From Bubalus kerabau (lineage: Eukaryota; Chordata; Mammalia; Artiodactyla; Bovidae): a stretch of DNA of 64,000 nucleotides. The stretch is from NCBI RefSeq assembly GCF_029407905.1, contig NC_073643.1:38908501-38972500 (forward strand), read 5' to 3'. A program made the translations under genes and the position numbers. Shown in pieces: positions 33,850 through 45,763 of the stretch. Every line of letters starts with the position of its first letter. The stretch's first letter is position 1. The notes under the pieces are model-generated. The model had not been told where the DNA came from, did no database searches, and worked only from the letters and a program-made list of their open reading frames with translations.

Positions 33850-34216
33850 TTGATTTTTTTTAAATTGGAATATCATTGTTTTCCAACATTGTATTATTTT
33901 CTGCTGTACAGTGAAGTGACTCAGCTAAATGTACACACGCGTCCCCTCCCTCCTGGACCTTTCTCCCATCCCACCCCTCTCCGTCATCACGGAGCACAAA
34001 GCTGAGCTTCCTGTGCTGTGCGGCAGCTTCCACTGGCTAGCTATTTGACGCATGTGGTGGATATATGTCAGTCTACTCTATCAGTGTATCCCCCTCTCCC
34101 CTTCCCCACTGTGTCCACGTCCATGCTCTATGCCTGCATCTGTTTCCAGGGTGGGAATAGAGACGCTATGTCTGCGTCTACCCTGGAAATAGATCCATCT
34201 GTACCATTTTTCTAGA
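33850..34216 (-). mobile_element. L1 LINE 3' end, antisense
   Basis: A poly-T start, then the reversed artiodactyl L1 3' UTR ('tctgctgtacagtgaagtg', 'ctgtgctgtgcggcagctt', 'accatttttctagattt'). Confidence 0.8.
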
Positions 34217-35107
34217 TTTCAGGAATCCTTTTGCTTGATCTTTTGATAAAATCGGCAATATCCAAGAGACCGTGTCAGGCACAAGACAGAATAGAGTGGC
34301 TTCTTCATCGCCAGCTCTGAATGTGGCTTTTAGAATGGAAGTGTGAGGTTCGTTGGGAAGTTGGTAAGACACACTCTGATGAGGAGTAAAAACTCTGGGC
34401 AAATGGAAGCAGCCCTTTTGTTGGACTAAACGGAGTGTGGGCAGATGTGCTGCAAGCCTAGTTGAGTCCAAAGAGAGAGGCCAGGCTTGTGGGCTTTGGA
34501 TCCCCCCCATTGTGAGCACTTCAGGTCCTAACTAGAATGTGTGTGTCCCCTTTCTGAGCCTCAGTTCTTCCCTCCCTAAAATAAAGGCCCTGGATTAGGT
34601 GATCTGTAAATTGTCTTCTGGCACTGACCTTGATGAGTGTGAACTTTCAGAGGGAATTCAGCCTTGTCGGTGGAGGTGTGCTATTTGCTCCAGTGGCTGC
34701 TCTTGGGCGGAGAACTAAAAGGTCAGGTTTTATATCTGGCCCTGACCTCTGTGTGTTGTGGATATGTGCTGGAATATGAGAAGCAGTAGCCCTCCAGAGA
34801 GCCACTTGGAGCTTCCTGCAAAAGCCTCTGACCTTTGGATGTTTCAGATGTTTAGTTCGGTGGGGAGCGGGTGAGGGGTGTCTGCATCCCTCAGTGCCGC
34901 TCGGTCACTCTCGGAAGCCCTTCGGGCTGTGTTCTGTACACACATCCTCCTCAGTGCCTGAGCCCAGGACTCTCCAGCGCATCGTACATGCACCTGGGGG
35001 TGTTGCTGACTCTGCACTTGTAGCCAGCTCTCTGGAGACGCCGGTGCTGCTGCTTCTCGCCACCTGTGTCGCAAGCACAGAGGACTCCACAGGAGAGGAG
35101 ATTTGAC
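34217..35107. other. Unique intronic sequence
   Basis: A MIR-like fragment lies at about 34545-34640 ('tggattaggtgatctgtaaa'). 34858-35110 is locally GC-rich with several CpG, but no exon, donor or acceptor is convincing. Confidence 0.35.
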
Positions 35108-35925
35108 TGCGTTCAGAAAGCCCAGGTTCGAGTCCCAGTTGTGTCATTGCTTATTGGATTGAGCCTGAAAGAGATCACTTAGCTGCTCTGTGACTCAGTT
35201 TCTCCTTCTGTGGAGTAATAAATAATTAATAACTAACAGTTAATTGCTTACTATGTGCCCAGCACCATGCTCACTATTTTTTAAGTCTTTAAAAAAAAAT
35301 TTTTTTTTATTAAAGTATGGGTTGCTCTGCAATGTTGTGTTTCTGCTGAACAGCAAAGTAAATCAGCTTTACATAAATCAGATACACACACATCCCCTCT
35401 TTGGGGGATTTTCTTTCCATTTAGGTCACCGCAGAGCACTGAGTAGAGTTAACAGTGCTATACACTATGGTATAGTTATCTATTTTACACAGTAGTGTAT
35501 TTATGTCAATCCCACTTTCCCAGTCCATCCCACCTCCCCTCTTCCCTCCTTGGTATCCATACATTAGTTCTCTATATCTGTGTCTCTATTTCTGCTTTGC
35601 AGATAAGTACATCTCTACCATTTTTCTAGATTCCACATATATGCGTTAATATATGGTATTTGTTTTTCTCTTTCTGACTTCATTCTGTGTGACAGTCTCT
35701 AAGTCCATCCGCATCTCTGCAGAGGCACAATTTTGTTCCTTTTTATGGCTCATGTTCACAATTTTATGTGTTATATCTTATGATAACCTTGTGAGATGGG
35801 GTCTGTTATGCATTCTATAGATGCTAAGCACAGAGATGTTAAGTAACTTGCCTAATGTCACACAGCTAGTAAATGGCCAAGCTGAAATTTGAATTAAATC
35901 ACTTGATTCTGAAGCTTCCACAACT
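35108..35925. mobile_element. MIR remnants, one split by an L1
   Basis: A forward MIR lies at about 35108-35230. A reversed MIR starts at about 35235 ('ttgcttactatgtgcccagc') and resumes at 35751 up to 35925 ('taagtaacttgcctaatgtc', 'acacagctagtaaatggcc'). The L1 at 35283-35750 interrupts it. Confidence 0.65.
35283..35750 (-). mobile_element. L1 LINE 3' end, antisense, inserted in a MIR
   Basis: Reversed L1 3' UTR after a T-rich start ('gaacagcaaagtaaatcagc', 'tgccacatatatgcgtta'-like blocks). A diverged 15-bp target duplication (13 of 15 identical) lies at 35266-35280 and 35751-35765, indicating an older insertion. Confidence 0.8.
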
Positions 35926-36932
35926 TGTAGAAATGATAGGTGTGAACCATCTTGGAACTCATGTGTGTTTTACAAACATACCATATGAATAAATACATTT
36001 ATTTCTATGATCTGTATGTTTATAAACATTTAGGACACTTTGGTGATCTCTATATTTATAAGTGTTTAGGACACCTGAAATGGTAAGAAGTTGGTGGTTC
36101 CCAATTGAGACAGTATTGTTTTTAAGGGAAAAAAAGTACTGTTTCATTTTATATTACTTCAAATCAAATGATTTGTGAAATTTTGAAAAGCACAGGTATT
36201 TATGCTGTTGTCTTGGGTTGTTCAACTAGGAAATAAAAGTGTCAGCTAAGAGGAGTGGGAGGTTCTGGTTAGCTGAATTTCTGGCTGTTTAGAATTAGAT
36301 CCCAGTTCATTTTCAATCTTGTTTTTGCAAATTTGGACAATATATCCAATTACTCTTCTGCCTTAATAGGAAGAGCACAGTTACCCAACTGTGTCTTGTG
36401 ATTGAGGATATGGCAGCCATATAAGTTATTATCCTGAACACGAATTTCCTGCAAGTAGATTGATTGTGGGTTGATTGTGAACATCATCTGAGTTTGCTAT
36501 CTCCCCCCTTGCTGGACCCCAGGCTGTGATCTGGCAGGATAAACAGATGTCTACTTTCTTCCTTTAAGGGGTGCCTCCTGATTATTCTTCTAGAAGCTTC
36601 TGTTTGAATGACAGAGGAAATCCTCAGTGGGGAAATGTATTCTTATTTGAACATGTACCCATGTTTGAGCTCCATTCTTAATGTCCCAGCACACTAGGAG
36701 TATGGCACATACCTGACACCTGCATCACCTTTGTCCATTGTGGCCCTCCCTGATGACACTCCACACTCTCTGTCAAGCTCCAGCACAGCCTCAGACTACT
36801 CCTCAACCCAGGACTCAGGTAGCCTGTATTGATCAGTTGTAGTTGCCCCTGAGAGATTGAACGTACATGCCATGTCTCGACTTGGACACTGCCTGGAAGT
36901 TGATTCTTTCAGTTTGGTGAATAAATACCAAC
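35926..36932. other. Unique intronic sequence
   Basis: No exon or repeat recognised. A small local duplication around 'gatctgtatgtttataaaca' occurs at about 36009-36075. Confidence 0.35.
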
Positions 36933-36943
36933 CACCTATTAAT

Positions 36944-37135
36944 AAAGCGTCTGCCTGCAATGCAGGAGACCCAGGTTCGATCCCTGGGTCAGGAAGATCC
37001 CCTGGAGAAGGAAATGGCAACCCACTCCAGTACTCTTGCCTGGAAAATCCCATGGACGGAGGAGCCTGGTAGGCTACAGTCCATGATGTAGCAAAGAGTG
37101 GGACATTACTGAGTGACTTCACTTTCACTTTCTTT
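36944..37135 (+). mobile_element. Ruminant BovA/Bov-tA-type SINE, 5' truncated
   Basis: Forward SINE beginning inside the tRNA-like head at 'aaagcgtctgcctgcaatg', ending with 'cttcactttcactttctt'. An exact 11-bp duplication, cacctattaat, lies at 36933-36943 and 37136-37146. Confidence 0.92.
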
Positions 37136-37146
37136 CACCTATTAAT

Positions 37147-38154
37147 TCTTAGGCATGCTAAAAAGACATTTTATTTTCTACTTTGTGTTGTTTTATTTTT
37201 CCTCCGCTAAAGTGGATGGACCTACAAGCTTATTGAAAGTTTCAGTTAGTTGAATTTTTAAAGTTTTAATAGAGTGTTTTTATTTCTCTGCAACTTACAT
37301 CCTGTTGTTCTGATTAACATGGTGGCCATTCTTAAGGCTTCTGTCACTTTTCATTACAAGGATGTAGGCTCTTTATCGAGCTTTCCTGCTCTGATGCTCC
37401 CAGAAGAGTACCTGCTATCCAAGGGACTGTTTCCTGTAGGCAACCTCTTGGCAGCTCAGCCAGGGGCCAGGTGGCCGGAGCACATGCAGTGCCTGCTGTT
37501 GGCTCACTGTGCTGCTGCCAGCTGATGTCCTCTCCCGACAGCTTAGCTCTCAGGATTCAGGAGTTCATGTAAATTACTGCCCAAGTCTCCTACTTGCATT
37601 TGAGGTCACATCGCAGAAGTCAGCTGGAGAGCCTGTCAGGACTAGAAGCTTGCCACCAATTGTGACAGTGGATCCTCCCCTCTAGCCTAAGCCCCTCCCC
37701 CTGCTTCCTGTGCAGGTTGGGCCACCACACTGAAACACCTGGCTCATTAGGAAGCAGGGTGAAAACGTAGAGCAGAGAATTCCCTTGTTCCTGTCTCAGC
37801 AGCAGGAGCTTGAGTTCTTGCTTGAATGGCTTCTGAAAGGTTGAAAAGCAGCCCTAATCACCAGGCTAGGTTTTGATCAGACTAGCTTGAACCTGCCTTC
37901 TGCTCATTTTGGCAGTTGGACTGCTTAAACACCAGTGTGGTTTGCCCTTGCCATCCTTAAAAATTGCCTTCCATCCTGTATCATTGAATGCCTGAGATTC
38001 AGCATCCTACGTGGTCAGGATGATATCATGTGCTATTTTGAATTTTTAAAAGCAAACGTCGCAGAGAGTAAGAAATAGAACATCTGCAAAACATAAGGCA
38101 GTGTCTGTGGGCCTGCAGGGAATAGCAGAGAAGACCTTTTACACTTAGCCAGTG
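37147..38154. other. Unique intronic sequence
   Basis: No exon or repeat recognised. Confidence 0.35.
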
Positions 38155-38335
38155 CTCTAAACCAGGTGTTTTTAACTTGAAATCCATGAGCACCAAAGGA
38201 ACAGTAAAGACTGACAAACTTTATGAAATTAAATGCAGCATTTACTATGAATGTATGTATGTCCACCGTTTTAAGGAAGAGGATCCCAGCTTTCATCAGA
38301 CTCTTAAAGATGTTAAGTCACTTGAAAGTTAATAA
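38155..38335. mobile_element. Ancient hAT-like element remnant
   Basis: 'ccaggtgtttttaacttgaaatccatgag' and 'gctttcatcagactcttaaa' match an old mammalian DNA element that begins and ends with 'ggttcttaacc'-type termini. Family not named. Confidence 0.4.
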
Positions 38336-39035
38336 GAAGTGCTGGATTGGATGGTAGATGGTTGTAAACTCACCCAGGAAACTCTCCTGAGGTTAACTGG
38401 GGACTGGAAAAAATCCCTCTGCCCTATACAAATACATCACAGTTCTGCAAAGCTCTCTGGAACTGGAAGGAGTGGATTACCTGGTTGTCTCCCATTTTAT
38501 AGATGGGTAAATTGAGGTCTGGAATCTCAGCGGCCAGAGCCACAGGAGTACTTCTTTCTTCTGTGTTTCAGATACTTTTTATTATTAACGGAACAATTCC
38601 AGCAAGTTTTTGGAACATTTACTTTAGGTTAAACTACAGCTTTTCAGTCTTTCTGTATTCAAGGCATTCTTTCCGATTTTGGACATATTGCAGTACACTT
38701 AGCAGAATTACATTACGTGGCAGTTACGGTATGATTCTCGGTCATTCTCAGGATATATTCTTCTCTGCCCTAGCTTTCCTGTGTCTTCTTTAATCCCAGA
38801 AGAAGACAGTCTTTCTCTGATGTGGTTTTGATGATATACTACTGATCTTATAGTTGACTCACACTTTCCATTTTTGGCATCATTGTAACAATGTAGATTT
38901 TCAGTAATCCCAAAAAATGAAGATAAAAAATTTTTTTCACACTGATTCTGTCTTTTTTGTGTGCCCATAAAGTGTTCAGCCTCTAGTTGAGAACTACCAA
39001 GCTAGATTCCAGGCTGGATTGAATACTTACTCTTT
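38336..39035. other. Unique intronic sequence
   Basis: No exon supported. A 96-codon frame near 38503 shows no resemblance to a protein family. Confidence 0.35.
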
Positions 39036-39690
39036 TAGATTAGAGTTACGGTTACAAGATAAGCTCCTTGATCTTATGGAGGTTATAGTAGGAGAAACAT
39101 TTGATGGATCCACCAACAGGTAAAGCAGTTTCTGATAGTGACAAATGTTAAGAAAAAAATTAAAGGATAATAGAATGAAGAGTGAATGAGAAGGGAAAGT
39201 GGGCTATTTTTCATAGGGTTCTTGGTGGAGGTGCCTTTGAGTAATTACATGGATAATGAAAAATAGGTCAGCTCAGAAAGAGCTCAGGGAGGGATGCTCC
39301 AGGCAGTAAAACAGCCACTGCAGAGGTCCTAAGAGAGGGATGGCCTTGGCACACTTGCAGGCACAGAGGACAATTAAAAGGTCATTGTGGCTGAAACATA
39401 GTAGAGAAGATGGGGGGCAGTGGGACAAAATGAAGTTGGAGAGATGGGAAGGGGCCAGATTATATTGGATCTCATAGGCCAACGTTAGGGAGTATGTGCT
39501 TTAATTGTAAGGGGAAGCCAGTGGAGCTTTTTAAGCAGGGCAGTTGAGTGATACCGCCATTGTTTTTAAAAACAAAACAGAAAATAGATTCTAGAGAGGC
39601 AAGAGTGGATACAGGGAAGAATAAGTAGGCTGTTGTACCCCAGGCAGGAGGTGATGCTGACCAGATGGGGAAAGCTGGAAATAGTGAGTA
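39036..39690 (-). mobile_element. L2-like ancient LINE fragment
   Basis: Same family text as 18626-19895, for example 'ccacttgcaggcacagagg'-type block, 'gggccagattatattggat', 'aagccagtggagctttttaa' and 'gctgttgtaccccaggcagg'. Strongly diverged. Confidence 0.5.
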
Positions 39691-40744
39691 GAGCTCATGG
39701 ATAAGTGACCAAGCCTCATCCCGTGCACCAAGAAAGCCCACAGTCTGAGCTGCTGTTCATTGTATCAACTCAGCCAGAAGCACGTGGGCGTTGCTGCACC
39801 CCCTGGGTTTGGGGGTGGGAGGCGCGTCTAGGAGACATACATCCTTCCACCATCACCTTGTCAAATCTGAATATAACAGATTCTTAAATATTTTCAGTGT
39901 CTCACTCTTGTAGACCATGTGAATTCAATTCATCCAGGGCTTCTCTCCAGTAAAACACGAAACCAGGAAGTGTTATTTTCTTTCTGTGTACTTCCCTCCA
40001 TCCCCTTGCTGCTGCAGAATGAGGGGACTGGTCGTAGCTCAGAACAAAACCACATAAACCTTTCCACAGATTGGGTTTGAAGAAGGGAAATCAGCATCTT
40101 GCCTTTTTTTCTTTTTTTTCCTATTTTTTGTCTGTCCCCCTTGTGGGAAACCCTGAGAAATGTGTTTTTTTTTTAACCCTGGACTTGACTGAAGCCAGGT
40201 CTCTCCTGAAAATAACGTCTTTCCCTGTTGTGTCTAACTCAATCTCAATGGCAGGGCTTCACTTCCAGCCTCAGTACTTGGTAAACACCCAATTTCTTGA
40301 CACTCTTGTTTCCCAAGTCCACTGGGGTCATCTCGAGCTGTTGGCCTCATTCACGGAGGAACGTGGATTTCTGGGAAGTCCCTGCCTCCAGCCCTTCAGC
40401 ACGGATATTAAAGGGCCCCTGTCAGGTTTTGAGGGGTGTGACCATTGCCAGAATCCCCACAAGCCAGGCCCCTGAGGGGTGCTCTCGCCAGCTGGCCCCC
40501 GTCCACACCAGAAACGGCTGGATTGCAGAGGTTCTCTGTATATGGAGCTGGCTGAGTTCCCCTGGATGAAAGGCAGGCTAATATAAACTGAAAATGTTAT
40601 TAATAAGCAGCCACTTAAGAATTTCCTATGACTTGCCAGTGATTTGGGGGCCTCTATGTGAACAGGGAGAAAAGCACAACTTGTTTTACATGGATTAGGG
40701 GACCAGCGCAGTCCGTCTGCTGGGGCCTCGAACAGGCGCTCTCT
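39691..40744. other. Unique intronic sequence
   Basis: T-rich runs lie near 40110-40175. A 134-codon frame at 40071 contains these T-runs and shows no family resemblance; it is probably chance. Confidence 0.35.
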
Positions 40745-40985
40745 CAGGTGTTCAGTGAAGGGTTCTGGAATCTAGCTGGTCCAGGTTTGCATTTCCAGTT
40801 TCGTAGTCTCTTGGCTGTGGGAGCATAAGTGAGTTTCAGAAACACTGTGAGCCTTGGTTTTCCCCATCTGTAAAATGAGGAAGATATTACTGATTTCCAT
40901 CTCTTACTGTGCTGTGAGGATTAAGTCAAGAACGCGTGGAAAGTGTTTTGCACAGAGCCTGGCATATACTCCAAAAATGTCCTTT
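40745..40985 (+). mobile_element. MIR SINE
   Basis: Forward MIR: 'gccttggttttccccatctg', 'taaaatgaggaagatatta', 'cacagagcctggcatatac'. Confidence 0.75.
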
Positions 40986-41639
40986 TCAAAAGGAAAGTTA
41001 GAAACAGCACACCCCAGAATTGGAACCAAACGGACTCAATTTGCCCTGCTTCAGGGTGAAAAGTAGAAGATTTGGCATTCTAGACACAGCACACTTAATA
41101 GTAACGACCACAGTGCTTGGCTCCTCCGAGCACCACCTTCTCCTTCTGTGAAATGGCAATAATAACCCTTGTTCCTCTGATGACCTTGGTAGATATCTTT
41201 GGCAGTTCAGAGTTCCCCGAATTGAAAGTGCATGGGAAGCTCAGAAGTGTTTGGTTAGTCCCAGGGTCATTATCCAAGCCTGTTTACCTTATTGTATCTT
41301 GGTAAGAACCTCAGGTCAGCTTTGTGACCTTGAAGTGTTAAAAGCATGGTAAAATAAGTAAGCCTTAGGTAAAGACGGTAATCAAATTCCCTTCGTCAGT
41401 CCAGCACACCTTCAAGTATATATTAGGTGTTTAATAAAGACTTACAGAAGTGATTTGTTTGCCACCCATCTGTTTTCCATTGATCTGTTTCCATCCCAAC
41501 TAAAATATATTAGTAGGGGCTAGATCAACTTCTAGCAAACAAGAACCATGACTATTTTTATTGACTTGTTTTGCTTTTTATCCCTACACATAGCACAGGG
41601 CCTAGCAAACTGGCCCAGTCAGATTTCACTATAGCCAGC
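40986..41639. other. Unique sequence with an L2 3' remnant
   Basis: A forward L2-type end lies at about 41510-41620 ('cacatagcacagggcctagc'). MIR-like words occur around 41080-41180. Nothing else recognised. Confidence 0.4.
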
Positions 41640-41810
41640 ATAGCGAAGGTATTATTTAATACCAGTTGTATTATTTAATACCAGCTGTATTATTTAATAC
41701 CAGCTATAGGTATTATTTAATCCTAACAGCCACTCAGTGAAGTGGCAGAGATAGGGTTTGAACCCAAGGCACTGTGCTGCCAAGATCTTAATTCACTGAA
41801 CGGTCACAGT
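41640..41810 (-). mobile_element. MIR SINE remnant with internal tandem repeat
   Basis: The right part is reversed MIR ('gtggcagagatagggtttga', 'acccaaggcactgtgctgcc'). Its left part holds the 19-bp tandem repeat listed next. Confidence 0.55.
41649..41721 (+). repeat. 19-bp tandem repeat, three copies plus a partial
   Basis: The unit gtattatttaataccagct occurs at 41649-41667 (one base different), 41668-41686 and 41687-41705. After 4 bases a partial fourth begins at 41710. Confidence 0.9.
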
Positions 41811-42695
41811 ATGCTATTTTTGAGTACTTAGGGGACATTTAATGCTTCAGATTTGGTCTCCATGGGGTTAGCCAACTTCTTCTACACAGGAGGTAGTGAC
41901 TGAACAAGCCCTTTGGCAGGTGGCATGGAAAAGAAAAGCAAACAGAGGTATTTTGTGGAGTCTTACAATTCTCATTTTGAAGTCAGGAGATGAGGAGTGT
42001 TACAATTCAATGTGTAGTCATTTCCTCAGAAACTGTTCCCCTGAGGGACTCATCTGGAAAGGAGGAGCTCTTGGAACTGGATCTGCTCAGCATCCAATGA
42101 AGGAAAAACGTACATGCCATAAAATCACAGAACATATGGACCAAGTGAAATGGAGGAACTGGTCCAGGCATAACCACTCCATCTCTTTGGTTGCTTCTTA
42201 GGAAGGCAGTGGGTCTGAACGCAGCTCAGGAAATCAGAGCTTCTATAGGTACTCACAGCCTTTCCTAACGGATGCAGTGATGCAGGTAGCAGTGTTGCCA
42301 TGGAGACACCATCAGTGGCCAAGCTCTTTCCCTTGAGGGTTCAATCTTACTACTCATCATGATGCTGAATTAGCTAGCTGTGTGTTTGGTAGGCAGATTT
42401 CTCACTGGCCTGTGAACATGTTTACAGTAAAGTGAAAACTCCTTCCCTTGGGTTGCATGTGTACTCTTGGACCTGCTGACTTGTCACCATCTTAGACTCC
42501 TCTCAGTGTCTTGATAGCACCTTGATCTCTCTTACCTGCATGCCTTTATCCACCTGTCAAGAATACTCCTTCCTTCTCTTTCTGCCTAGCAACCTCCTAC
42601 TCAGCAAGGTGGTATCCAGTGCCCAGCATGTGCTAGATGTTCTATTAATAAGTGACCTAACAACAAAGTCATAAAACTATTCAGTTTTTTTTATT
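41811..42695. other. Mostly unique intronic sequence
   Basis: A weak L2-like 3' end may lie at about 42560-42655. No exon recognised. Confidence 0.35.
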
Positions 42696-43025
42696 TCTGT
42701 GTTTCAAAACTTATTTTGAAAAACTGCAGTGTCATATACAGTTAACAAGAATAGCATGATGAACTTCCAGACAGCCTTCTAGAAAGGTCTGTTGCTAACA
42801 TTTGGCACTTTTGTGCTGCTTGTTTCCCCCTCCCTCCCTCTTTCTCTTTTTTGCATGCACACACACACAATGCATACACATTTATTATTATTTTTGCTCA
42901 ACCCTTTGAAATTAAATGACAAGCATAATCCTTGACGTGTGTGTTTTTCAGCATCTGTCTCCTAGATAAGCACCTTCTCTTAAGTAACCTCACAAGTACT
43001 TGACTTTGAAATTTATGATCTAGCT
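42696..43025 (-). mobile_element. Old L1 3' UTR remnant (L1M class)
   Basis: 'gctaacatttggcacttttg', a 'cttttttgcatgcacacacac' tract, and 'tcagcatctgtctcctagat' follow the reversed 3' UTR of an old mammalian L1. Diverged. Confidence 0.45.
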
Positions 43026-44439
43026 CTCTGTGACTATATTTTTGTGTCCCAGTCACACAGGGGCTTCTTACTATTTTGTTTTAATCCCTCACAATACCCA
43101 CCAGAATGCATAGTATATAGTAGATGTACAGTGATTAATTGTTTAATAAATGAAGCCTCCTGCAGCAGACACTTGGGACAGTCCCCTCTTCCCCCTGAGC
43201 ACTCACCTTCTCAGAGTCCTCTGACCCATGGTTCCTCCATTCATAGGAACTATCACTCTCTAGCTTGCCTGTTTTGCATGTGGGATGGGCCACAGGGGCC
43301 CAGGTGTAATTCTCACCCAATGACTGTTGGGAATTGGGTGGGGGGTGAGTACCCCTGTCTCTTTGATTCTCTAATAGGAAGACATCTGTGAGGAATGTTC
43401 TAGACCATTTTCCATAGCTTCTCCACTAAATGAGTCACAGTTGCCCAGAGCTGAAGCTGCCCATCACCCCTCCATGTGTTGGCATCATTCCCTGCCCTGC
43501 ATCCCTTCCGCAGTTCCTTCTCAGGAGCTTGGGGATCACCTCCCAACCTTCTTTATGTTCAGAGCCCTTTCCCAGATCTGATTCTGGGGAAACCTGATCA
43601 TGGTTCTTCCATTGCCGAGACATCAGACCTGAAAATCAAAGTCTGGTCAGAGATACTCATAATACGAAAAGTCATCCAGGAGGCTTAATTTAAAAGAAAA
43701 AAAAAAAAAGGTTTCCACTGCCTAAAAAATTCCAAGATAAATGCAAAGTACGGCACCATGCATGTTTCTTCATGGAAATATGAATTGACATATTAGAGGA
43801 AACAACTGCCACTAAAAATGATCCTGTACCAAGTTGGGCAGCGCCTGGCAGGGATAATCTCCTCTTGGTGCAGATGGCCAGAGCCGCTGGAGCCCAGACA
43901 GAGGGCAGGGAGTATGACGGGCCAGACAGCGGGTTTTGGCTCTGCACTCGCACCAGCCTCGTACCCAGCTGGCCCTGTCACGGTCTCCGCCCTTGAGCTT
44001 CTGTGTTGATTAGGAAACCGTTCTTCCTTTCTCACAGAGATAGAAATCTTGCTTCCAGACAAGTGGAAGTGTCAAGGTTCATGCCTGGGTCCCTCAGTCA
44101 GACTGAGTGTTTCAAGAAAGAGGAAAAACACAGTATTGTGGCTGGGGAGATGGGGGGTGAAGGAGCCAGTGAGGTTGCAAATAACAGGATATGCTGACGT
44201 CTGGGTATCAAGACAGGGAGATAGGAATTCCAAGGCGAAGGGAATTCAGGAGAAAGAAAGAGCTTTCCTTCAACGCACTAAGATGGCCTCTTCCCCCAAA
44301 TCATCACAGTGCTTCGGTACAGACGGGCTCAGCCGCCTTGGTCACCACCATCCATGCCCACAGTGGTGGAGGAGGGGACGTCAACACATGGCCTCCTGAG
44401 ACATTCACTCCAATCCCTTCCCCATGCCACAGCCTCTGC
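43026..44439. other. Mostly unique intronic sequence
   Basis: An L2 3' end may lie at 43080-43155. 43830-44000 is comparatively CpG-rich and unique, a possible conserved non-coding element. A-run at about 43698-43709. No exon can be supported. Confidence 0.35.
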
Positions 44440-45000
44440 TTGCCTTTCCTCTGCCTGGAGAACTCTCCCTGGTCTTCCCCAGAGCTGGCTCCTCCTCCGT
44501 CTTGTGATCACAACTCATGTGTCATTTTAGTGGGGAGGCCTGTCCTGATCCATCCTTGGCCCCTGTCTCATCTCCTTGTTTGCTTCCATCATGACAGTCA
44601 CTGCACTCTGTAAGTGGCAAGTTTATCTACGTTGTTGACCTGACTGTTGTCTCTCTTGCTCACTTGACTTGAAGCCCCTTGAGGTTAGAGATACTGTCTG
44701 AATCCTAGCATCTCTGTACAAGGCCTAGCACCAGTAGATGCTCCATCACTGTTTGCTTGAATGGTTGGGCAGATAATGAGAAGGATAGAAAGATGCACAC
44801 AGAAAAGAAGGAAGATTTGACCACTCTCCTAAAAAAAAGGTGATAGAAAGAGCTTTGGTCTTGGAGTTGGACAATGTAGGTTCTAATCTGTGTGACCTCA
44901 GTCAAGTTGCTTATGAGTTTGTAGGATCATGTGTGTGAAACAGATACAAATGCCAACTTTATAGGGCAGCTGAGAAGGAATAAAGGTGATGATAAGCTAT
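44440..45000 (+). mobile_element. L2 LINE 3' end followed by a MIR
   Basis: Forward L2 spans about 44440-44770 ('gcctggagaactctccctgg', 'gaagccccttgaggttagag', 'acaaggcctagcaccagtag'). A forward MIR follows at about 44845-45000 ('ctaatctgtgtgacctcag'). Confidence 0.65.
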
Positions 45001-45455
45001 GGAACAAAATGACTGTTATAAACCTTTTGTAAATGTAAGAAATTGCATAAACATTAGAAATATATTAGAAAACCTTTCCCTGCCATCCCCCAGTTCCCAA
45101 GCACATATTGGAGTCAAGGCCCTGGAGGTCAGACTTGTCCCATGGAGTCCTCCATCCTTTCGGGACATGTTTCCCCCTCTTGGAACATCCTCGTCTCATT
45201 TCGTTTCAAACCAGCCTCCACAAGCCTATTTCCCACCTGCCTGCCTTCCTGTCTTTCTGACCCTCGACTTGTGTTTTTGTGCAGCACTGGGAAGGAAGGA
45301 GCTTAAAGCCTTGTCATGTGGGCCATGTGATCATGTGACCCAGGCAGTTTTGGAGGGGAACAGCTAGCGTGCTTGGTGATAACTCAGTTTTGACAATTCT
45401 GATTTACTCATCATTGGGAGTATCTCAGTGATACCCATTTTTCTAAAAAACTCTT
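45001..45455. other. Unique intronic sequence
   Basis: No exon or repeat recognised; the 122-codon frame at 44999 has no visible domain. Confidence 0.35.
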
Positions 45456-45460
45456 TTGTT

Positions 45461-45499
<39 letters not shown>

Positions 45500-45763
45500 T
45501 TTATGTAGTTCTTTTCTTTGGCCTTGCTGGGTCTTTGTTCCTGCATTTGGACTTTTCTCTAGTTGTAGTGAGCAGGGGCTAGTCTCTCTCTGCAGTTTGT
45601 GGGCTTCTGACTGCAGTGGCTTTCAGCACACTGGCTTCAGCAGTTGGCGGTGCACGGGCTTCGTTGCTCTGCAGCATGTGGAATCTCCCCGGAGCAGACA
45701 CCGAACCCGTGTCTCCTGCATTGGCAGGTGTAGTCTTAACCACTGTACCACCAGGGAAGTCCT
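45456..45763 (-). mobile_element. CHR-type cetartiodactyl SINE with (GTT)n tail
   Basis: Reversed tRNA-derived SINE of the cetartiodactyl CHR group. The head at the right end reads (reversed) 'aggacttccctggtggtaca', followed by 'gtggttaagactacacctgc'. The tail at the left is a (GTT)n run at about 45459-45498. Confidence 0.85.

Noticed and set aside
36944..37000. tRNA gene
   Set aside because: The B-box-like words belong to the tRNA-derived head of a SINE that is flanked by target duplications; no cloverleaf of a functional tRNA is present.
40071..40475. 134-codon open frame on the + strand
   Set aside because: Opens with T-runs read as Phe and shows no conserved domain; probably chance.
44191..44613. 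140-codon open frame on the + strand
   Set aside because: Overlaps an L2 3' end and two other long frames, a sign of low stop density in GC-richer sequence and not of coding.
45459..45498. Poly-Cys or poly-Asn protein encoded by the (GTT)n run
   Set aside because: The run is the reversed tail of a CHR-type SINE, not coding sequence.
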